NCBI RefSeq assembly: GCF_016428905.1
Contig: NZ_JAELTQ010000040.1
Coordinates: forward strand, 1 to 35,650
DNA length: 35,650 nt
Source: Dyella sp. ASV24
Lineage (GTDB): Bacteria; Pseudomonadota; Gammaproteobacteria; Xanthomonadales; Rhodanobacteraceae
Reading direction: 5' to 3'
Shown here: positions 1 to 8,728 of the stretch, piece after piece
Layout: each line of letters begins with the position of its first letter
How positions within the stretch are numbered: position 1 is the stretch's first letter
Made by a program: the position numbers and the translations under genes
The notes under the pieces: generated by a model
The model's input: the letters and a program-made list of their open reading frames with translations, nothing else
Databases searched by the model: none
What the model was told of the DNA's origin: nothing

Positions 1-1
1 C

Positions 2-2449
2 GGCCGCCCCATGGGCGATTTCCCAGCGCTGTACAACGGCAGCAGCGCCTTCAACAACCTCTCCAGCATTCCGGCGGCCATGGTGGATCACATCGACATC
101 CTGCCGGGCGGCCAATCGTCACTGTACGGCTCGGATGCCATCGCCGGCGTGGTCAACATCGTTTTGAAGAAGAAAGTCGATGCGCCAGTGGTAGACGTTC
201 GCTATGGCTGGTTCGGGAATGGCGGTGGTGCTGATCGCCGCATCTACCTCGCCGACAGCTTCAGCCTCGGCAGATTCAACATCGCGGCCGGCCTGCAGTA
301 CGAAAACGCCAGCCCTATCTGGGCCTATGACCGCGACCTGACCAAGCAGTTCTTCAAGGACGGCACCAGCCCGGCCGCTGCGTCACGCGACTTTCTGGTC
401 AACAGCACCACCAAGGTGCGCAACAGCTACGTCGACCCGAACAGGCTGGCGCCTGGCGCCTGCAACAGCACCACGAGTCTCTTCGGCGGCACCGAGGGTT
501 ACCAATACCGCAACAACAGCGGCAATTATTGCGGCTCGTTCGATTCGCCCGGCTATCGCACGCTGAAGAACGACAAGCAGATCGCCAATCTATACACGCA
601 TGCCACGTTTGATGCCTCCGATAGCCTGCAGCTCTACGGCGACCTGCTCTACAACTACGATCAAGAGAAGTACGCCACGGGCACCAGCTATACGTGGTGG
701 GGCACCTCGGCCGACTTCGGCGCGTTTTACGATCCCAAGCTCAAGGACTTCGTCAATATTCAACGCGGGTTTGCGCCGGAAGAAGTGGGCGGCTACAGCT
801 CCATCATGAACAAGACCGTCGAGAACTCGTACATGCTCACGTTGGGCGGTAAGGGCGTTATCGGTCAGTCCAACTGGGATTACGACGTCAACTTCACCCA
901 CTCGGAAGACCACCTGATCGAACGCCGCTTCGCACCATGGAGCGATGCCATCGACGGCTACTTCCAAGACCATGTGCTCGGGCCGCAACTGGGCACGCGC
1001 AACGGCTATCCCATCTACAGCCCTAACTACACCGCCTTCTACCAGCCGATTCCGGTCTCCGATTTCCGTAGCTTCACCGGCTATACCGATACCCGCTCCA
1101 AGACGTGGGACAACATGATCCGTGGGCAGGTCACCAATGCCTCGGCGTTCACGCTGGGTGGCGGGGATGCCGGTGTGGCGCTGGCGCTCGAAGGCGGCAA
1201 CCAAGGCTGGGATTACTCGCCGGACGCACAACTGATGAATGGCGGCGTATGGGGAACCACGGCCGTGCAGGGTGCCGGCCACCGTTCCCGTTATGCCGGC
1301 ACGGCTGAGCTCAGCATGCCGCTGCTCAAGGAACTGGTGATGGATGTGTCCGCCCGCTACGACAACTACAAGGTGAACGGCCAGAACATCCACCACCCCA
1401 CCTACAACGTGGGCCTCGAGTATCGCCCGCTGGAGTCGTTGCTGTTCCGCGGAAAGTACGGCACCGCGTTCAAGGCGCCGACGCTGCCCGATGAATTCCA
1501 GGGCCCCAGCGGCTACTACAGTTCGGTCACCGACTATTACAACTGCGCCCAGGCGGGATATACCGGCGCTAACGTCGGCAACTGCCCAAACAAGTACTAC
1601 AACACCTCGTTCTTCGGGCAGAACTCCGGCAACACCGCACTCAAGCCCATCACTGCGACCGTGTGGAACTATGGTTTCGTGTGGTCGCCGCTCAACCACA
1701 TGTCCTTGAGCGTCGACTACTACCACTTCAACATCGCCAACGAAGTGGCTCAGCAAAGCGCTGACCTGCTGTCGCAGCAGGAATACCTCTGCCGTAGTGG
1801 CGCCGCAGACATCAACTCGCCCAGTTGCCAGCAGGCGCTCTCACAGATTGTTCGACTGCCGCAGACCAATCCGCAGTATCTCGGCGACATCAGTACGATC
1901 TACACGCCGAAGATGAATGTCTCGCGGGAAAAGCTCAATGCACTGGTGTCCAACTTCCAATACTTGTGGAAGCTTGGCGCTTACGGCTCGCTGGCCTTCA
2001 ATGCGTCCTACAGCGATATCCTGAAGCACGAGCAACAGTCGTATCCCAACGATCCGTTCATCGACCTGCTGCGTAACCCGTACTACAGCACCGACTTCAA
2101 GACCAAGGTCAACGCCTCGGCCACATGGAGCATCGGCAAGTGGAGCAGCACGCTCTACGTCAATCGCTACGGTAGTACGCCCAACTACCTTGCGTCCGTA
2201 CTCAACAACTACACCGCTACAGGTACCGGCAAACTGGCGCCGTGGTTCCTCTACAACGCCAGCGTGAGCTATACCCCGATAGATAATCTGGCGCTCTCAT
2301 TCGTGGTGAACAACCTGTTTAACAACGCACCGCCCAAGGACGACAGCTATCCAGGCACCACGGGATCGCCCTATAACGGACAGAACTACAACGTGTACGG
2401 ACGCTCGTTCTACCTTGAGGCCACGTACAAGTTCGGAAAAACAAAGTAA
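2..2449 (+). CDS. TonB-dependent outer-membrane receptor, 5'-truncated by window edge
   Basis: This is the C-terminal part of a TonB-dependent receptor, an outer-membrane beta-barrel that imports a ligand using TonB energy. The frame is open from base 2, so the internal ATG at 11 is not the start; signal peptide, TonB box and the front of the plug lie outside the window. Visible plug motifs are LPGGQSSLYGSDAIAGVVNI, typical of the plug end, followed by about 750 residues of aromatic-rich alternating beta-strands. The end, FYLEATYKF plus GKTK, is a typical last barrel strand, and a NLFNN motif precedes it. Extracellular loops contain several paired cysteines. The substrate cannot be read from the sequence; related xanthomonad receptors serve siderophores, glycans or peptides. 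A strong terminator follows the stop codon. Confidence 0.95.
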   Translation, partial: GRPMGDFPALYNGSSAFNNLSSIPAAMVDHIDILPGGQSSLYGSDAIAGVVNIVLKKKVDAPVVDVRYGWFGNGGGADRRIYLADSFSLGRFNIAAGLQYENASPIWAYDRDLTKQFFKDGTSPAAASRDFLVNSTTKVRNSYVDPNRLAPGACNSTTSLFGGTEGYQYRNNSGNYCGSFDSPGYRTLKNDKQIANLYTHATFDASDSLQLYGDLLYNYDQEKYATGTSYTWWGTSADFGAFYDPKLKDFVNIQRGFAPEEVGGYSSIMNKTVENSYMLTLGGKGVIGQSNWDYDVNFTHSEDHLIERRFAPWSDAIDGYFQDHVLGPQLGTRNGYPIYSPNYTAFYQPIPVSDFRSFTGYTDTRSKTWDNMIRGQVTNASAFTLGGGDAGVALALEGGNQGWDYSPDAQLMNGGVWGTTAVQGAGHRSRYAGTAELSMPLLKELVMDVSARYDNYKVNGQNIHHPTYNVGLEYRPLESLLFRGKYGTAFKAPTLPDEFQGPSGYYSSVTDYYNCAQAGYTGANVGNCPNKYYNTSFFGQNSGNTALKPITATVWNYGFVWSPLNHMSLSVDYYHFNIANEVAQQSADLLSQQEYLCRSGAADINSPSCQQALSQIVRLPQTNPQYLGDISTIYTPKMNVSREKLNALVSNFQYLWKLGAYGSLAFNASYSDILKHEQQSYPNDPFIDLLRNPYYSTDFKTKVNASATWSIGKWSSTLYVNRYGSTPNYLASVLNNYTATGTGKLAPWFLYNASVSYTPIDNLALSFVVNNLFNNAPPKDDSYPGTTGSPYNGQNYNVYGRSFYLEATYKFGKTK

Positions 2450-2463
2450 CGCCTCAGGCACCC

Positions 2464-2495
2464 AGAAAAGGCCTCGCCCTGGCGAGGCCTTTTCT
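2464..2495. terminator. Bidirectional rho-independent terminator
   Basis: A perfect 15-bp inverted repeat (2464-2478 with 2481-2495) carries A4 on the left and T4 on the right around a GGCCTCGCC core. It lies between the convergent receptor gene and MerR gene, so it can end transcription from both sides. Confidence 0.9.
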
Positions 2496-2497
2496 GT

Positions 2498-2935
2498 TCA
2501 GGACGCTTTAGGCCTTGGCGCCTTCCTGATCCGCGCGCCTGCAGTCTTCGACGCATTGGCCCGCAGAACGCGACGGAACGTAGGGCACTCCATATGACTC
2601 GGCGCAGGACATGCAGCGGCGTGTCGCAAGCCGTCGCGCATGGCGGAAAGCTGCTTTATCGTCTTGTCCAGTTCATCTGCCTTCGCCGTAAGCTTGGCGC
2701 GATCGATGCGCGGCCGACCATCACGCGTGAACATCAGGCCGATATCATCGAGCGAGAAGCCGGCTGCACGGCCAAGCGCGATCAGCGCGAGCCGCTCCAG
2801 CACGGCGGCATCAAACAAGCGGCGCAGGCCGTGTCTGCCGGCGGAAGCAATAAGCCCTTTTTCCTCGTAGTAACGCAAGGTCGATGCAGGCAAGCCTGAC
2901 CGTTGCGCCACTGTCCCGATGTCCAGGAGCTTCAT
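2498..2935 (-). CDS. MerR-family transcriptional regulator
   Basis: A 145-aa MerR-family activator/repressor. The N-terminal winged HTH has the family signature: IGTVAQRSGLPASTLRYYEE at residues 6-25, then KGLI and the R-L-F wing. A dimerisation coiled coil follows (about 80-105). After it lie Cys109 and Cys117 in a C-P-A-P-S-H-M-E-C-P segment, a possible ligand or redox site; it is not the four-cysteine cluster of SoxR. The gene is divergent from a methyltransferase with 74 bp between start codons, and a MerR-type dyad sits in that gap, so autoregulation and control of the methyltransferase are likely. The effector molecule is unknown. Confidence 0.9.
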   Translation of the reverse strand: MKLLDIGTVAQRSGLPASTLRYYEEKGLIASAGRHGLRRLFDAAVLERLALIALGRAAGFSLDDIGLMFTRDGRPRIDRAKLTAKADELDKTIKQLSAMRDGLRHAAACPAPSHMECPTFRRVLRANASKTAGARIRKAPRPKAS

Positions 2936-2939
2936 CGGC

Positions 2940-2971
2940 TTGACCTCAAGTTGACTTCAAGTGGCAGAGTT
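2940..2971 (+). promoter_or_regulatory. MerR-type operator/promoter between merR-like gene and methyltransferase
   Basis: CCTCAAGTTGACTTCAAG (2944-2961) is an imperfect dyad that matches the SoxR-box consensus CCTCAAGTTAACTTGAGG at 14 of 18 positions by eye. It lies in a rightward promoter with -35 TTGACC (2940-2945) and a weak -10 CAGAGT (2965-2970), spacer 19 bp. The long spacer is the hallmark of MerR-activated promoters. The -10 match is only three of six. Confidence 0.55.
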
Positions 2972-3009
2972 TAGCCTCAGCCCTTGGAAACCACACAAGC
3001 GAGGCGCTC

Positions 3010-3885
3010 ATGACTTCTTCTACGTCCACGCCACCAGCCAGTGCTCAGTCAACGCTCTGGAACGGCCACTCAGGCCACGCCTGGGTCGACCTGCAACCCG
3101 TACTGGACCAGATGTTCCACCCTTTTCTGGATCTGCTGGTCGACGCCGTAAAAAAGGAATCACCACGCCGCGTGCTCGATGTCGGCTGCGGCACCGGCAG
3201 CACCACCATCGCCATCGCCCAAGAAATCGGCTCACAAGATCACTGCACGGGTGTCGATATCTCGCAACCGATGATCGATGTGGCCAGGATGCGCGCGCGG
3301 CAAACGGGCGTTTCCGCTGACTTCGTCCATGCCGATGCGCAGACCCATGATTTCCCCGCAGCCAGCATCGACATGATCGTGTCGCGCTTCGGCGTTATGT
3401 TCTTCGACCGGCCTGGCGAGGCCTTCGCCAACCTCCGCCGCGCTTCACGCGAGGGGGCGCTGCTCAACGTCATCGCCTGGCGCGGCGCTGCGGATAATCC
3501 GTTCATGACCACCGCAGAACGCGCCGCTGGCCCCTACATTGAGCTCCCCGCGCGCCAGCCCGGCGTACCAGGTCAGTTCGCGTTTGCCGATCAGGACAAG
3601 GTGGCAACCCTGCTGAAAGACAGCGGATGGCGCGACATCGACATTCAACCCGTTGACGTCGAATGCTCACTGCCCGAACGCGAGCTAGTCGGTTACATCA
3701 GCCGACTCGGCCCCGTTGGCCTCGCCCTTCAGCAAGCGGACGCGGCGACACGTGCACGAGTGATCGACGCCGTGCGTCCAGCCTTTGATCAGTACGTGCA
3801 CGGTGATGACATTCGCTATGTCGCCGCGTGCTGGTCGATCCGTGCACGCTCACCCGCCCGGGAAACGACGCCACCTCAACCGTGA
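3010..3885 (+). CDS. Class I SAM-dependent methyltransferase
   Basis: A 291-aa methyltransferase of the Rossmann-fold class I type. Motif I (VLDVGCGTG, residues 55-63) binds S-adenosylmethionine; the acidic loop GVDIS follows around residue 83, then the motif IV region (IVSRFGVMFFDRP). The C-terminal half resembles the UbiE/Methyltransf_11-like small-molecule enzymes. No membrane segment or signal peptide is seen, so it is cytoplasmic. The substrate is unknown. It is transcribed away from the MerR regulator across a SoxR-box-like dyad, suggesting inducible expression, perhaps for detoxification of the regulator's ligand (inference). The SD is weak (GAGG, about 5 nt before the ATG). Confidence 0.9.
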   Translation: MTSSTSTPPASAQSTLWNGHSGHAWVDLQPVLDQMFHPFLDLLVDAVKKESPRRVLDVGCGTGSTTIAIAQEIGSQDHCTGVDISQPMIDVARMRARQTGVSADFVHADAQTHDFPAASIDMIVSRFGVMFFDRPGEAFANLRRASREGALLNVIAWRGAADNPFMTTAERAAGPYIELPARQPGVPGQFAFADQDKVATLLKDSGWRDIDIQPVDVECSLPERELVGYISRLGPVGLALQQADAATRARVIDAVRPAFDQYVHGDDIRYVAACWSIRARSPARETTPPQP

Positions 3886-3919
3886 ACATCGGGCGGTGTA
3901 TCCATCCGAGCAGCAATAG

Positions 3920-3948
3920 AGGTACTCAGCAAGCGTTGCCGAGTACCT
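3920..3948. terminator. Hairpin between convergent genes, possible terminator
   Basis: AGGTACTC (3920-3927) pairs with GAGTACCT (3941-3948), and inside it GCAA-gcg-TTGC extends the stem after one mismatch. It lies between the convergent methyltransferase and YciI-like genes. There is no T tract, so intrinsic termination is uncertain. Confidence 0.5.
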
Positions 3949-3974
3949 ACCTGGTTGCGCTGTCGAACACGTCC

Positions 3975-4328
3975 CTATTGGGGAATGGTCAAGCACTCCA
4001 TGATTTCGACCGAGTCACCGGGAAAAATCATGAAGTGCGGGTGACCTTCGAACAGTTTCGCCGCCGCCTCATGCGATTCGGCCCTGACGATGGTGAACGC
4101 CGTCAGCTCGTTTCTGGTCTGTTCGATGCCACGTGACGACATGCGCAAGGTCTTGCCCAGCGGCGTGCCGTTCTCGACGATGTCTTGCTGGTGGCTGGTT
4201 ACCCACTCGCCCCAGGCCTTTATGCCGGCCCGCTCCCGTTCTTTGCGCTCCGCCTCGCCCAGGGCATTCCATCCAGACGCCTGGTAACTCGCCTCGCTAC
4301 CGATGAATACCGCCAGGTAGTTCTTCAT
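3975..4328 (-). CDS. YciI/YCII-related domain protein
   Basis: A 117-aa soluble protein of the YCII-related, dimeric alpha-beta-barrel type. Seen: the N-terminal strand MKNYLAVFIG, a middle segment with GKTLRMSSRGIE, a strand TAFTIVRAES, and the closing segment HPHFMIFPGDSVEIMEC, which is the most conserved part of this group. The start at 4328 is preferred over an upstream in-frame ATG at 4343 because GGAG lies 6-7 nt before it. The biochemical role of these proteins is mostly unknown; some YciI relatives occur with ECF sigma factors, but none is seen here. Confidence 0.8.
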   Translation of the reverse strand: MKNYLAVFIGSEASYQASGWNALGEAERKERERAGIKAWGEWVTSHQQDIVENGTPLGKTLRMSSRGIEQTRNELTAFTIVRAESHEAAAKLFEGHPHFMIFPGDSVEIMECLTIPQ

Positions 4329-4404
4329 GGTTCGCTCCGACATGCTGTGAGTGGAAAGAGGGTAACGCCAACCGCATCATCCGCCCGCATCGCCGATGCC
4401 ACGC

Positions 4405-4935
4405 TCAGCCCATTTCGTTTCCGCGATGCAGGTGGATACCCAACTCTGTCGCCAATTCGCGCATGGGCTCCACATTGCGGGAAAGCGTCATCCAGCCGGC
4501 GACGCTGTCATCATCCGTATCGAGCACCCATAGCGTGTAACCATGCGGCGCAAGCTGGTCATAAGCGGTGCCGAGCAATCCGGACGTATCGGCATCCGCG
4601 TGAAACTCATCTTCGTCGGTGTCGCCATCCCAGTCGATCGACAGGTTCCAGCGGGACGCCAGCTCCTCGATGGCCTGTACCAGCGCCCGCGTGTCCTCAG
4701 CGCCCACGTAAAAGGCTGACCGCCAATCGGCCACCTGCCTTACCACTTGAGCCACATCGACGTCTTCATCGGGCGTATCGCTCACCACCTCGCGATAGGC
4801 GGTGAACTGTTGGAACGCCGAATCATCGTCGCCTGGGTTGATCATCAGGAACAGTTGCCAGACATAGGCGTCGAGCGAATCGTCGTCATCGTCAAACGTG
4901 TGCTCGTGGTCGAAGTCGTCGCTGGAGAAACTCAT
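4405..4935 (-). CDS. Acidic DUF6630-like protein
   Basis: A 176-aa soluble, strongly acidic protein without signal peptide or membrane segment. The N-terminus carries an Asp run (residues 14-20). The C-terminal half, with LASRWNLSIDWDG, YDQLAPHGYTLWVLDTDDDS and GWMTLSR, matches my memory of DUF6630; that name is recalled, not searched. The start at 4935 gives the family-like N-terminus MSFSSDDF; the open frame runs 42 codons further upstream, but that stretch is Arg/Pro-rich and looks non-coding. The function is unknown. Confidence 0.75.
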   Translation of the reverse strand: MSFSSDDFDHEHTFDDDDDSLDAYVWQLFLMINPGDDDSAFQQFTAYREVVSDTPDEDVDVAQVVRQVADWRSAFYVGAEDTRALVQAIEELASRWNLSIDWDGDTDEDEFHADADTSGLLGTAYDQLAPHGYTLWVLDTDDDSVAGWMTLSRNVEPMRELATELGIHLHRGNEMG

Positions 4936-5117
4936 GGCTCGGCACCTGGGAACGGAACGGTATGGCCTGCCCGGGAGCAGGTCCGCTCCATTGTCGGCCG
5001 CAATGCCAGCGAGTGAAAGAGCGAACCGGGCGTGAAAGCGCGCCCTGCCCGGCTTTTGCATCGCCGCAGAGGGAAGCGCTACCCTTCGCGCACCTCGGCA
5101 GGACGCTGACCATCCCC

Positions 5118-5489
5118 ATGAATCTGACTGATTTTCTGTTTTCCTTCCGCGGGCGCGTGGGTCGCCTGCAGTGGTGGCTCTTCGTCATCCTCTCGGCCCT
5201 TCCGGGCAAAATACTCGAGGGTGCATGGAATCGCGCCGATGAGTACTCCGGGGTGCTCGTGCTGGTTCTGACCATTGCCTCGCTCGCGCCGCTGTGGATG
5301 TATCTCGCGGTCAGCGCCAAGCGCCTTCACGACTGCGACTTCTCCGCCTGGTGGTTGCTGCTGATGCTCGTACCGTATCTGGGCGCCTTCGTCCTGATGA
5401 TCATGAACGGGTTCATCGCCGGCACGGCGACACCAAATCGATTTGGCGAACCTGTCGGCGCACGCGAACCTCAAGCGGATCGGCCATGA
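5118..5489 (+). CDS. DUF805 family inner-membrane protein
   Basis: A 123-aa DUF805 protein. Diagnostic motifs are FRGRVGRLQWW (residues 10-20), AKRLHDCDFSAWW (67-79) and the closing NRFGEP (107-112). Three hydrophobic segments (about 19-34, 45-65, 79-99) predict an inner-membrane protein. The start at 5118 puts the conserved motif at the usual distance from the N-terminus; an open frame further upstream is not supported. Its stop overlaps the start of the next gene in an ATGA junction, so the two are probably translationally coupled. The molecular function of DUF805 is not established. Confidence 0.9.
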   Translation: MNLTDFLFSFRGRVGRLQWWLFVILSALPGKILEGAWNRADEYSGVLVLVLTIASLAPLWMYLAVSAKRLHDCDFSAWWLLLMLVPYLGAFVLMIMNGFIAGTATPNRFGEPVGAREPQADRP

Positions 5490-6208
5490 AACGCGCCGCG
5501 CAAACGCTACCGCTCGCCCTGCTGCTTGGCCTGTTCCCGCTAAGCAGCCATGCGGACGTAGGTAGTCTGGGAGGCTTGGCCGTCGCGGCTTTCGAGATCG
5601 CCACAGTCTTCTGGCTGTGCCTGACCATCGTCGTGTTTCTGCTGCTGCGCAAGCGTCTGTCGCTGCTGAAGCTAATCAGCGCAGCATTGCTGTTCCTGAT
5701 CTCACCCCTGCTGATGCTGGCATGGGCGTTGTTCAAGGAATACATGTTCGACGATTACTCCAGCGAGGCCACCGAGACCGCTGCGAAGCCCGTGCTGGCC
5801 GCCGGCGCGACGTTCCCTGCCGGAAGCGTCGCCCACTACGAGGTGAAGGGCAGCCGCATCTCCGGACACCGACAGCGCACCTTGCTGGACGTGCGTAGCA
5901 ACCAACCGGTGCAACTGGGCAAGCTGCGCATCAACGCTATCAAGCTCGACGAGTACTCCACGGAACTGCAGATATCGCTGAGCGGCGACCAGATACTGGA
6001 CGGCTGGCCCTGCGCCGGCGGCGAATACACCATCGTGGATCCCACATCCACGGGTTTTCAGCTCCGCTCGTGCTGGCTGTCCAGCCCGCGCGAATGGCAA
6101 GGCCAGACGGTGGCGGCAGGCACCTATGTGGCGCGCAATGGCGAGAGCAACGAGTGGTTGTTCGACGCCATGCCCAAGCCCAGTGATGCGCCATCCGACA
6201 GTCCGTAA
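5486..6208 (+). CDS. Exported or membrane protein of unknown function
   Basis: A 240-aa protein beginning inside the stop codon of the DUF805 gene (ATGA). Residues 1-23 look like a signal peptide ending SSHA, followed by two strong membrane helices (about 29-54 and 60-86). A soluble C-terminal domain (about 100-240) with two cysteines, in PCAGG and RSCWLSS, probably lies in the periplasm. Alternatively the N-terminal segment is a third membrane helix. I do not recognise the family. The coupling to DUF805 suggests a common membrane function. Confidence 0.8.
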   Translation: MKRAAQTLPLALLLGLFPLSSHADVGSLGGLAVAAFEIATVFWLCLTIVVFLLLRKRLSLLKLISAALLFLISPLLMLAWALFKEYMFDDYSSEATETAAKPVLAAGATFPAGSVAHYEVKGSRISGHRQRTLLDVRSNQPVQLGKLRINAIKLDEYSTELQISLSGDQILDGWPCAGGEYTIVDPTSTGFQLRSCWLSSPREWQGQTVAAGTYVARNGESNEWLFDAMPKPSDAPSDSP

Positions 6209-6262
6209 CGCAGCGCCCTCCGTTACATCCCGACACCACAGACCCGACAGCCGATCACGCCT

Positions 6263-6943
6263 ATGTCACGCGCCATCGCCCTTGCCGCCGTTTTCGTCAC
6301 CACGGCCCTTTCCCTGGCTTCGCCAGCCGCGACCACGCCAGCAACGCCCAACGGCGCCTCAGGCGTCTACGATATCCAGCCTCGCAACGACCATAGCGTC
6401 GAGCTCCCGCACCGCAAGCTGTATCTGGCTTTCGAAGGCGATGACGTCACCGGCTACTACGACAACGCCTATCCTCAGCCTGCGGACGCCGATGTCGATG
6501 ACACGTGCCGCTTCTTTCTCTCGGGAAAGCAAACCGCACCGGCGACAGTGACGCTTTCCGCGGATTACCCAGGCGATGGCGTTGCTTCCGATATCGTGCT
6601 GAGCAAGCGCCCCGATGGCGCGTGGTTGGTGACCGTCAAGGGCACCCACGCGGATGCATCCCGCCTGCCCAACTGCTCAGTGCCGTCGCTCATCAGCGGT
6701 GACGTCGTAAAGCTTGCATCCGCTCGCCCCTGGCGCATCGTGGGCCGCGCCAGCAAACCCACGGTGCCGCTTTACTCAGAACCCTCGACGGATAAGAAGA
6801 CCAAGGGCTATCTGGTCGATCTGGACCCGGTGGCGATACAGACCATCCAGGGCGAATGGACACAGATCGACTACCTGGCCAAGGATCACGAGCTGGTTCG
6901 GTGGGTCAAGAGTACCGACGTGTACTACTACCTGGAACGTTGA
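6263..6943 (+). CDS. Exported protein with SH3-like C-terminal part
   Basis: A 226-aa protein with a clear signal peptide (about residues 1-22, ending SLASPAA). The first half, with GVYDIQPRNDHSVEL, YLAFEGDDVTGYYDNAY and a Cys pair, resembles no family I know. The last 70 residues (RASKPTVPLYSEPS, KGYLVDLDPV, EWTQIDY, GxxxxWVKSTDVYY pattern) look like a bacterial SH3 fold, often a cell-wall or protein-binding module. It follows the DUF805 pair by 54 bp on the same strand and may belong to the same transcript. Confidence 0.8.
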   Translation: MSRAIALAAVFVTTALSLASPAATTPATPNGASGVYDIQPRNDHSVELPHRKLYLAFEGDDVTGYYDNAYPQPADADVDDTCRFFLSGKQTAPATVTLSADYPGDGVASDIVLSKRPDGAWLVTVKGTHADASRLPNCSVPSLISGDVVKLASARPWRIVGRASKPTVPLYSEPSTDKKTKGYLVDLDPVAIQTIQGEWTQIDYLAKDHELVRWVKSTDVYYYLER

Positions 6944-6964
6944 GACCTGCGTTCGGTTAGGCTC

Positions 6965-6985
6965 GGTGTGGACCTGATCCACACC
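6965..6985. terminator. Short hairpin between convergent genes
   Basis: GGTGTGGA (6965-6972) pairs perfectly with TCCACACC (6978-6985) over a 5-nt loop, between the convergent genes ending at 6943 and 6992. No T tract follows, so it is only a candidate terminator. Confidence 0.45.
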
Positions 6986-6991
6986 CACGGC

Positions 6992-7873
6992 TTACTTCAC
7001 CAGATCAACCATGCCCTGCGCCTCACGCACCAGCGAGGCATACGCGGCCACGCCCGGCAAATGCTGCGCATAGCACTGCAGGAAATCGCCATTCGCTTTC
7101 TCGCCCAGATCGACGTACTGATCGAACTTGGCTTTGTCCGCCAGTTTGGAGTCGTGGTAAGCCGACAGCGCAGCGTCCACTTTTTTGCTGGTCTCGCGGT
7201 AGGCCGCCGCGCATTCGGGGATATCTGGCGTAGTCCACGACTTCCGTAGCAACACCACACGTTCACCGTTTACCACAGCAACCAGAATGCCATCAGGCGG
7301 CGACGGCGCGGGATCATCCTGTGCAGAGGTGAACAGGATGGCACGCGCCACACCCGGTGCACTCTGCGTAACAGGAAGCTCCGCGTATTTGTAGTAATGC
7401 GCGTCGTCAGAGAACGCCTCGGTGTAGAACGTTTCCGAGGTGAACACGCTGGCGAGCGAATCGACACCGGCCGCTGCGGGCTTCGGTATATCGGACGAGT
7501 GACCGAGCCAATCCCTCAGCAACGGCACGGTGGTGACCAACGCAAACGATTTTCCATCCGACGAACTGGCCGCTACACCGTCCAGCTTGCCGTAGCCCTC
7601 TTCGTCGGTAAGGGTGTCCACGTAGTACGAACCCTTCGGCGGGAAGCCCTGCAACCGGATCGGCCCGACGATGCTCTGCATCATGCCCTGCAACGTCTGC
7701 AACGACGCCTGCATGCGCTTATCGGTTTTGGGGTCTTCAAGGTCAGCCACCTTGAATTCCGCGACAGCCTTGTCGCGCGCGACAAGATAGGCCGTAGTGG
7801 CCGCATCCGTCGCCTGGGATGTCATGGAAACCAGCATGCACGCCAGTGCAAATCCGGACGTGATCCTGCGCAT
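6992..7873 (-). CDS. Exported protein of unknown function
   Basis: A 293-aa protein with a signal peptide (MRRITSGFALACMLVSM, cleavage probably after SQATDA). The mature part is soluble, contains VVNGERVVLLRKSW and a helical C-terminus with two cysteines (ECAAAYRE and QCYAQHLPG). The start is supported by AAGGGG five nucleotides before the ATG. No family is recognised. It is alone on its strand, convergent with the SH3-like exported protein and divergent from the YcxB-like gene. Confidence 0.8.
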   Translation of the reverse strand: MRRITSGFALACMLVSMTSQATDAATTAYLVARDKAVAEFKVADLEDPKTDKRMQASLQTLQGMMQSIVGPIRLQGFPPKGSYYVDTLTDEEGYGKLDGVAASSSDGKSFALVTTVPLLRDWLGHSSDIPKPAAAGVDSLASVFTSETFYTEAFSDDAHYYKYAELPVTQSAPGVARAILFTSAQDDPAPSPPDGILVAVVNGERVVLLRKSWTTPDIPECAAAYRETSKKVDAALSAYHDSKLADKAKFDQYVDLGEKANGDFLQCYAQHLPGVAAYASLVREAQGMVDLVK

Positions 7874-8122
7874 AGATACCCCTTGTCATGTCGCCTCAAG
7901 TGACGACGCATGATGAAACCATCCCAGTGTATGGCAGGTGTCCCGCTACCTGTGACCATCACCGCCCCTCATCGCGATAAACGATTCAGCTTGATGCGCC
8001 CGGTCCACGTCACCAGAAATTCGACTTACGATAGGCAAAAGGTGAAGGGAACCGCGATCAACGTCGATTCCGCACTCTCGCGTACATCCGCCGGGCACCC
8101 TACTCAAAAGGACGCACTATTC

Positions 8123-8728
8123 ATGGAAGAGCTCGACATTGGCGATGTGAAGTTCCACATCTGCCGCCCGCCTCGTGTGGATTTCCCTACTTATCAGCGC
8201 TTGCAACGCTTGATGGTGAACCCGGCACTGGGCGCCCGGCGCAGCTTCTTTCGAGGCTTCACGCCGACCTTCCTGGTGACGGCCTTGGTGAGTTTCGTGG
8301 GCATCAACCTGGTGCAACGCCCCGGCTACGCCTTTCTTGTCGTCAACGACGGTGCATTCATGATCGATGCGCCACGGCTCTGGCTGTACGCCGTTGGCAT
8401 CTTCTTGCTGGGTGCGGCGCTGGTCTACTGGCGCCTGCTCGTGCGATCACGACGCATCCTCCGTTATGTCTACGAGCAGCGATTCACATCGATTCTCGAT
8501 GCGTGGTTCGGTGAACATGGCCTGCGTGTTCGCTGGGGCGATACCGTGTTCGTGTCGCCGTGGTCGGTGGTGGACAGCGTGCATGAGGAGAAGGGTGTGA
8601 CCTATCTGATCGCCAGCGGTGGTGTCAGCCTGGCCTTTACTGCACAGGCCTTTCCGTCAACGGCGGAGTACGAAGCTTGGGTGGCGTTTGTTCGTGAACA
8701 TCAACGCAAGACGAGCCCAGCGTCATGA
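8123..8728 (+). CDS. YcxB-like membrane protein
   Basis: A 201-aa inner-membrane protein. Two membrane helices (about 46-64 and 85-106) are followed by a cytoplasmic domain with VRWGDTVFVSPWSVVDSVHE and a YLIASGGVSLAFTAQAFPS strand pair, the pattern of the YcxB-like domain. The start at 8123 (AGGA 10 nt upstream) is chosen because the 70 codons of open frame before it look non-coding. Its stop overlaps the start of the next gene (ATGA). The 249 bp upstream, back to 7874, hold the promoters of this gene and of the divergent exported protein; no motif stands out. The function is unknown. Confidence 0.8.
   Translation: MEELDIGDVKFHICRPPRVDFPTYQRLQRLMVNPALGARRSFFRGFTPTFLVTALVSFVGINLVQRPGYAFLVVNDGAFMIDAPRLWLYAVGIFLLGAALVYWRLLVRSRRILRYVYEQRFTSILDAWFGEHGLRVRWGDTVFVSPWSVVDSVHEEKGVTYLIASGGVSLAFTAQAFPSTAEYEAWVAFVREHQRKTSPAS

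Noticed and set aside
590-1756. 388-codon antisense open frame within the TonB receptor gene
   Set aside because: It mirrors codon positions of the receptor gene, whose family motifs are clear; the translation is low-complexity Val/Arg-rich without any motif or SD.
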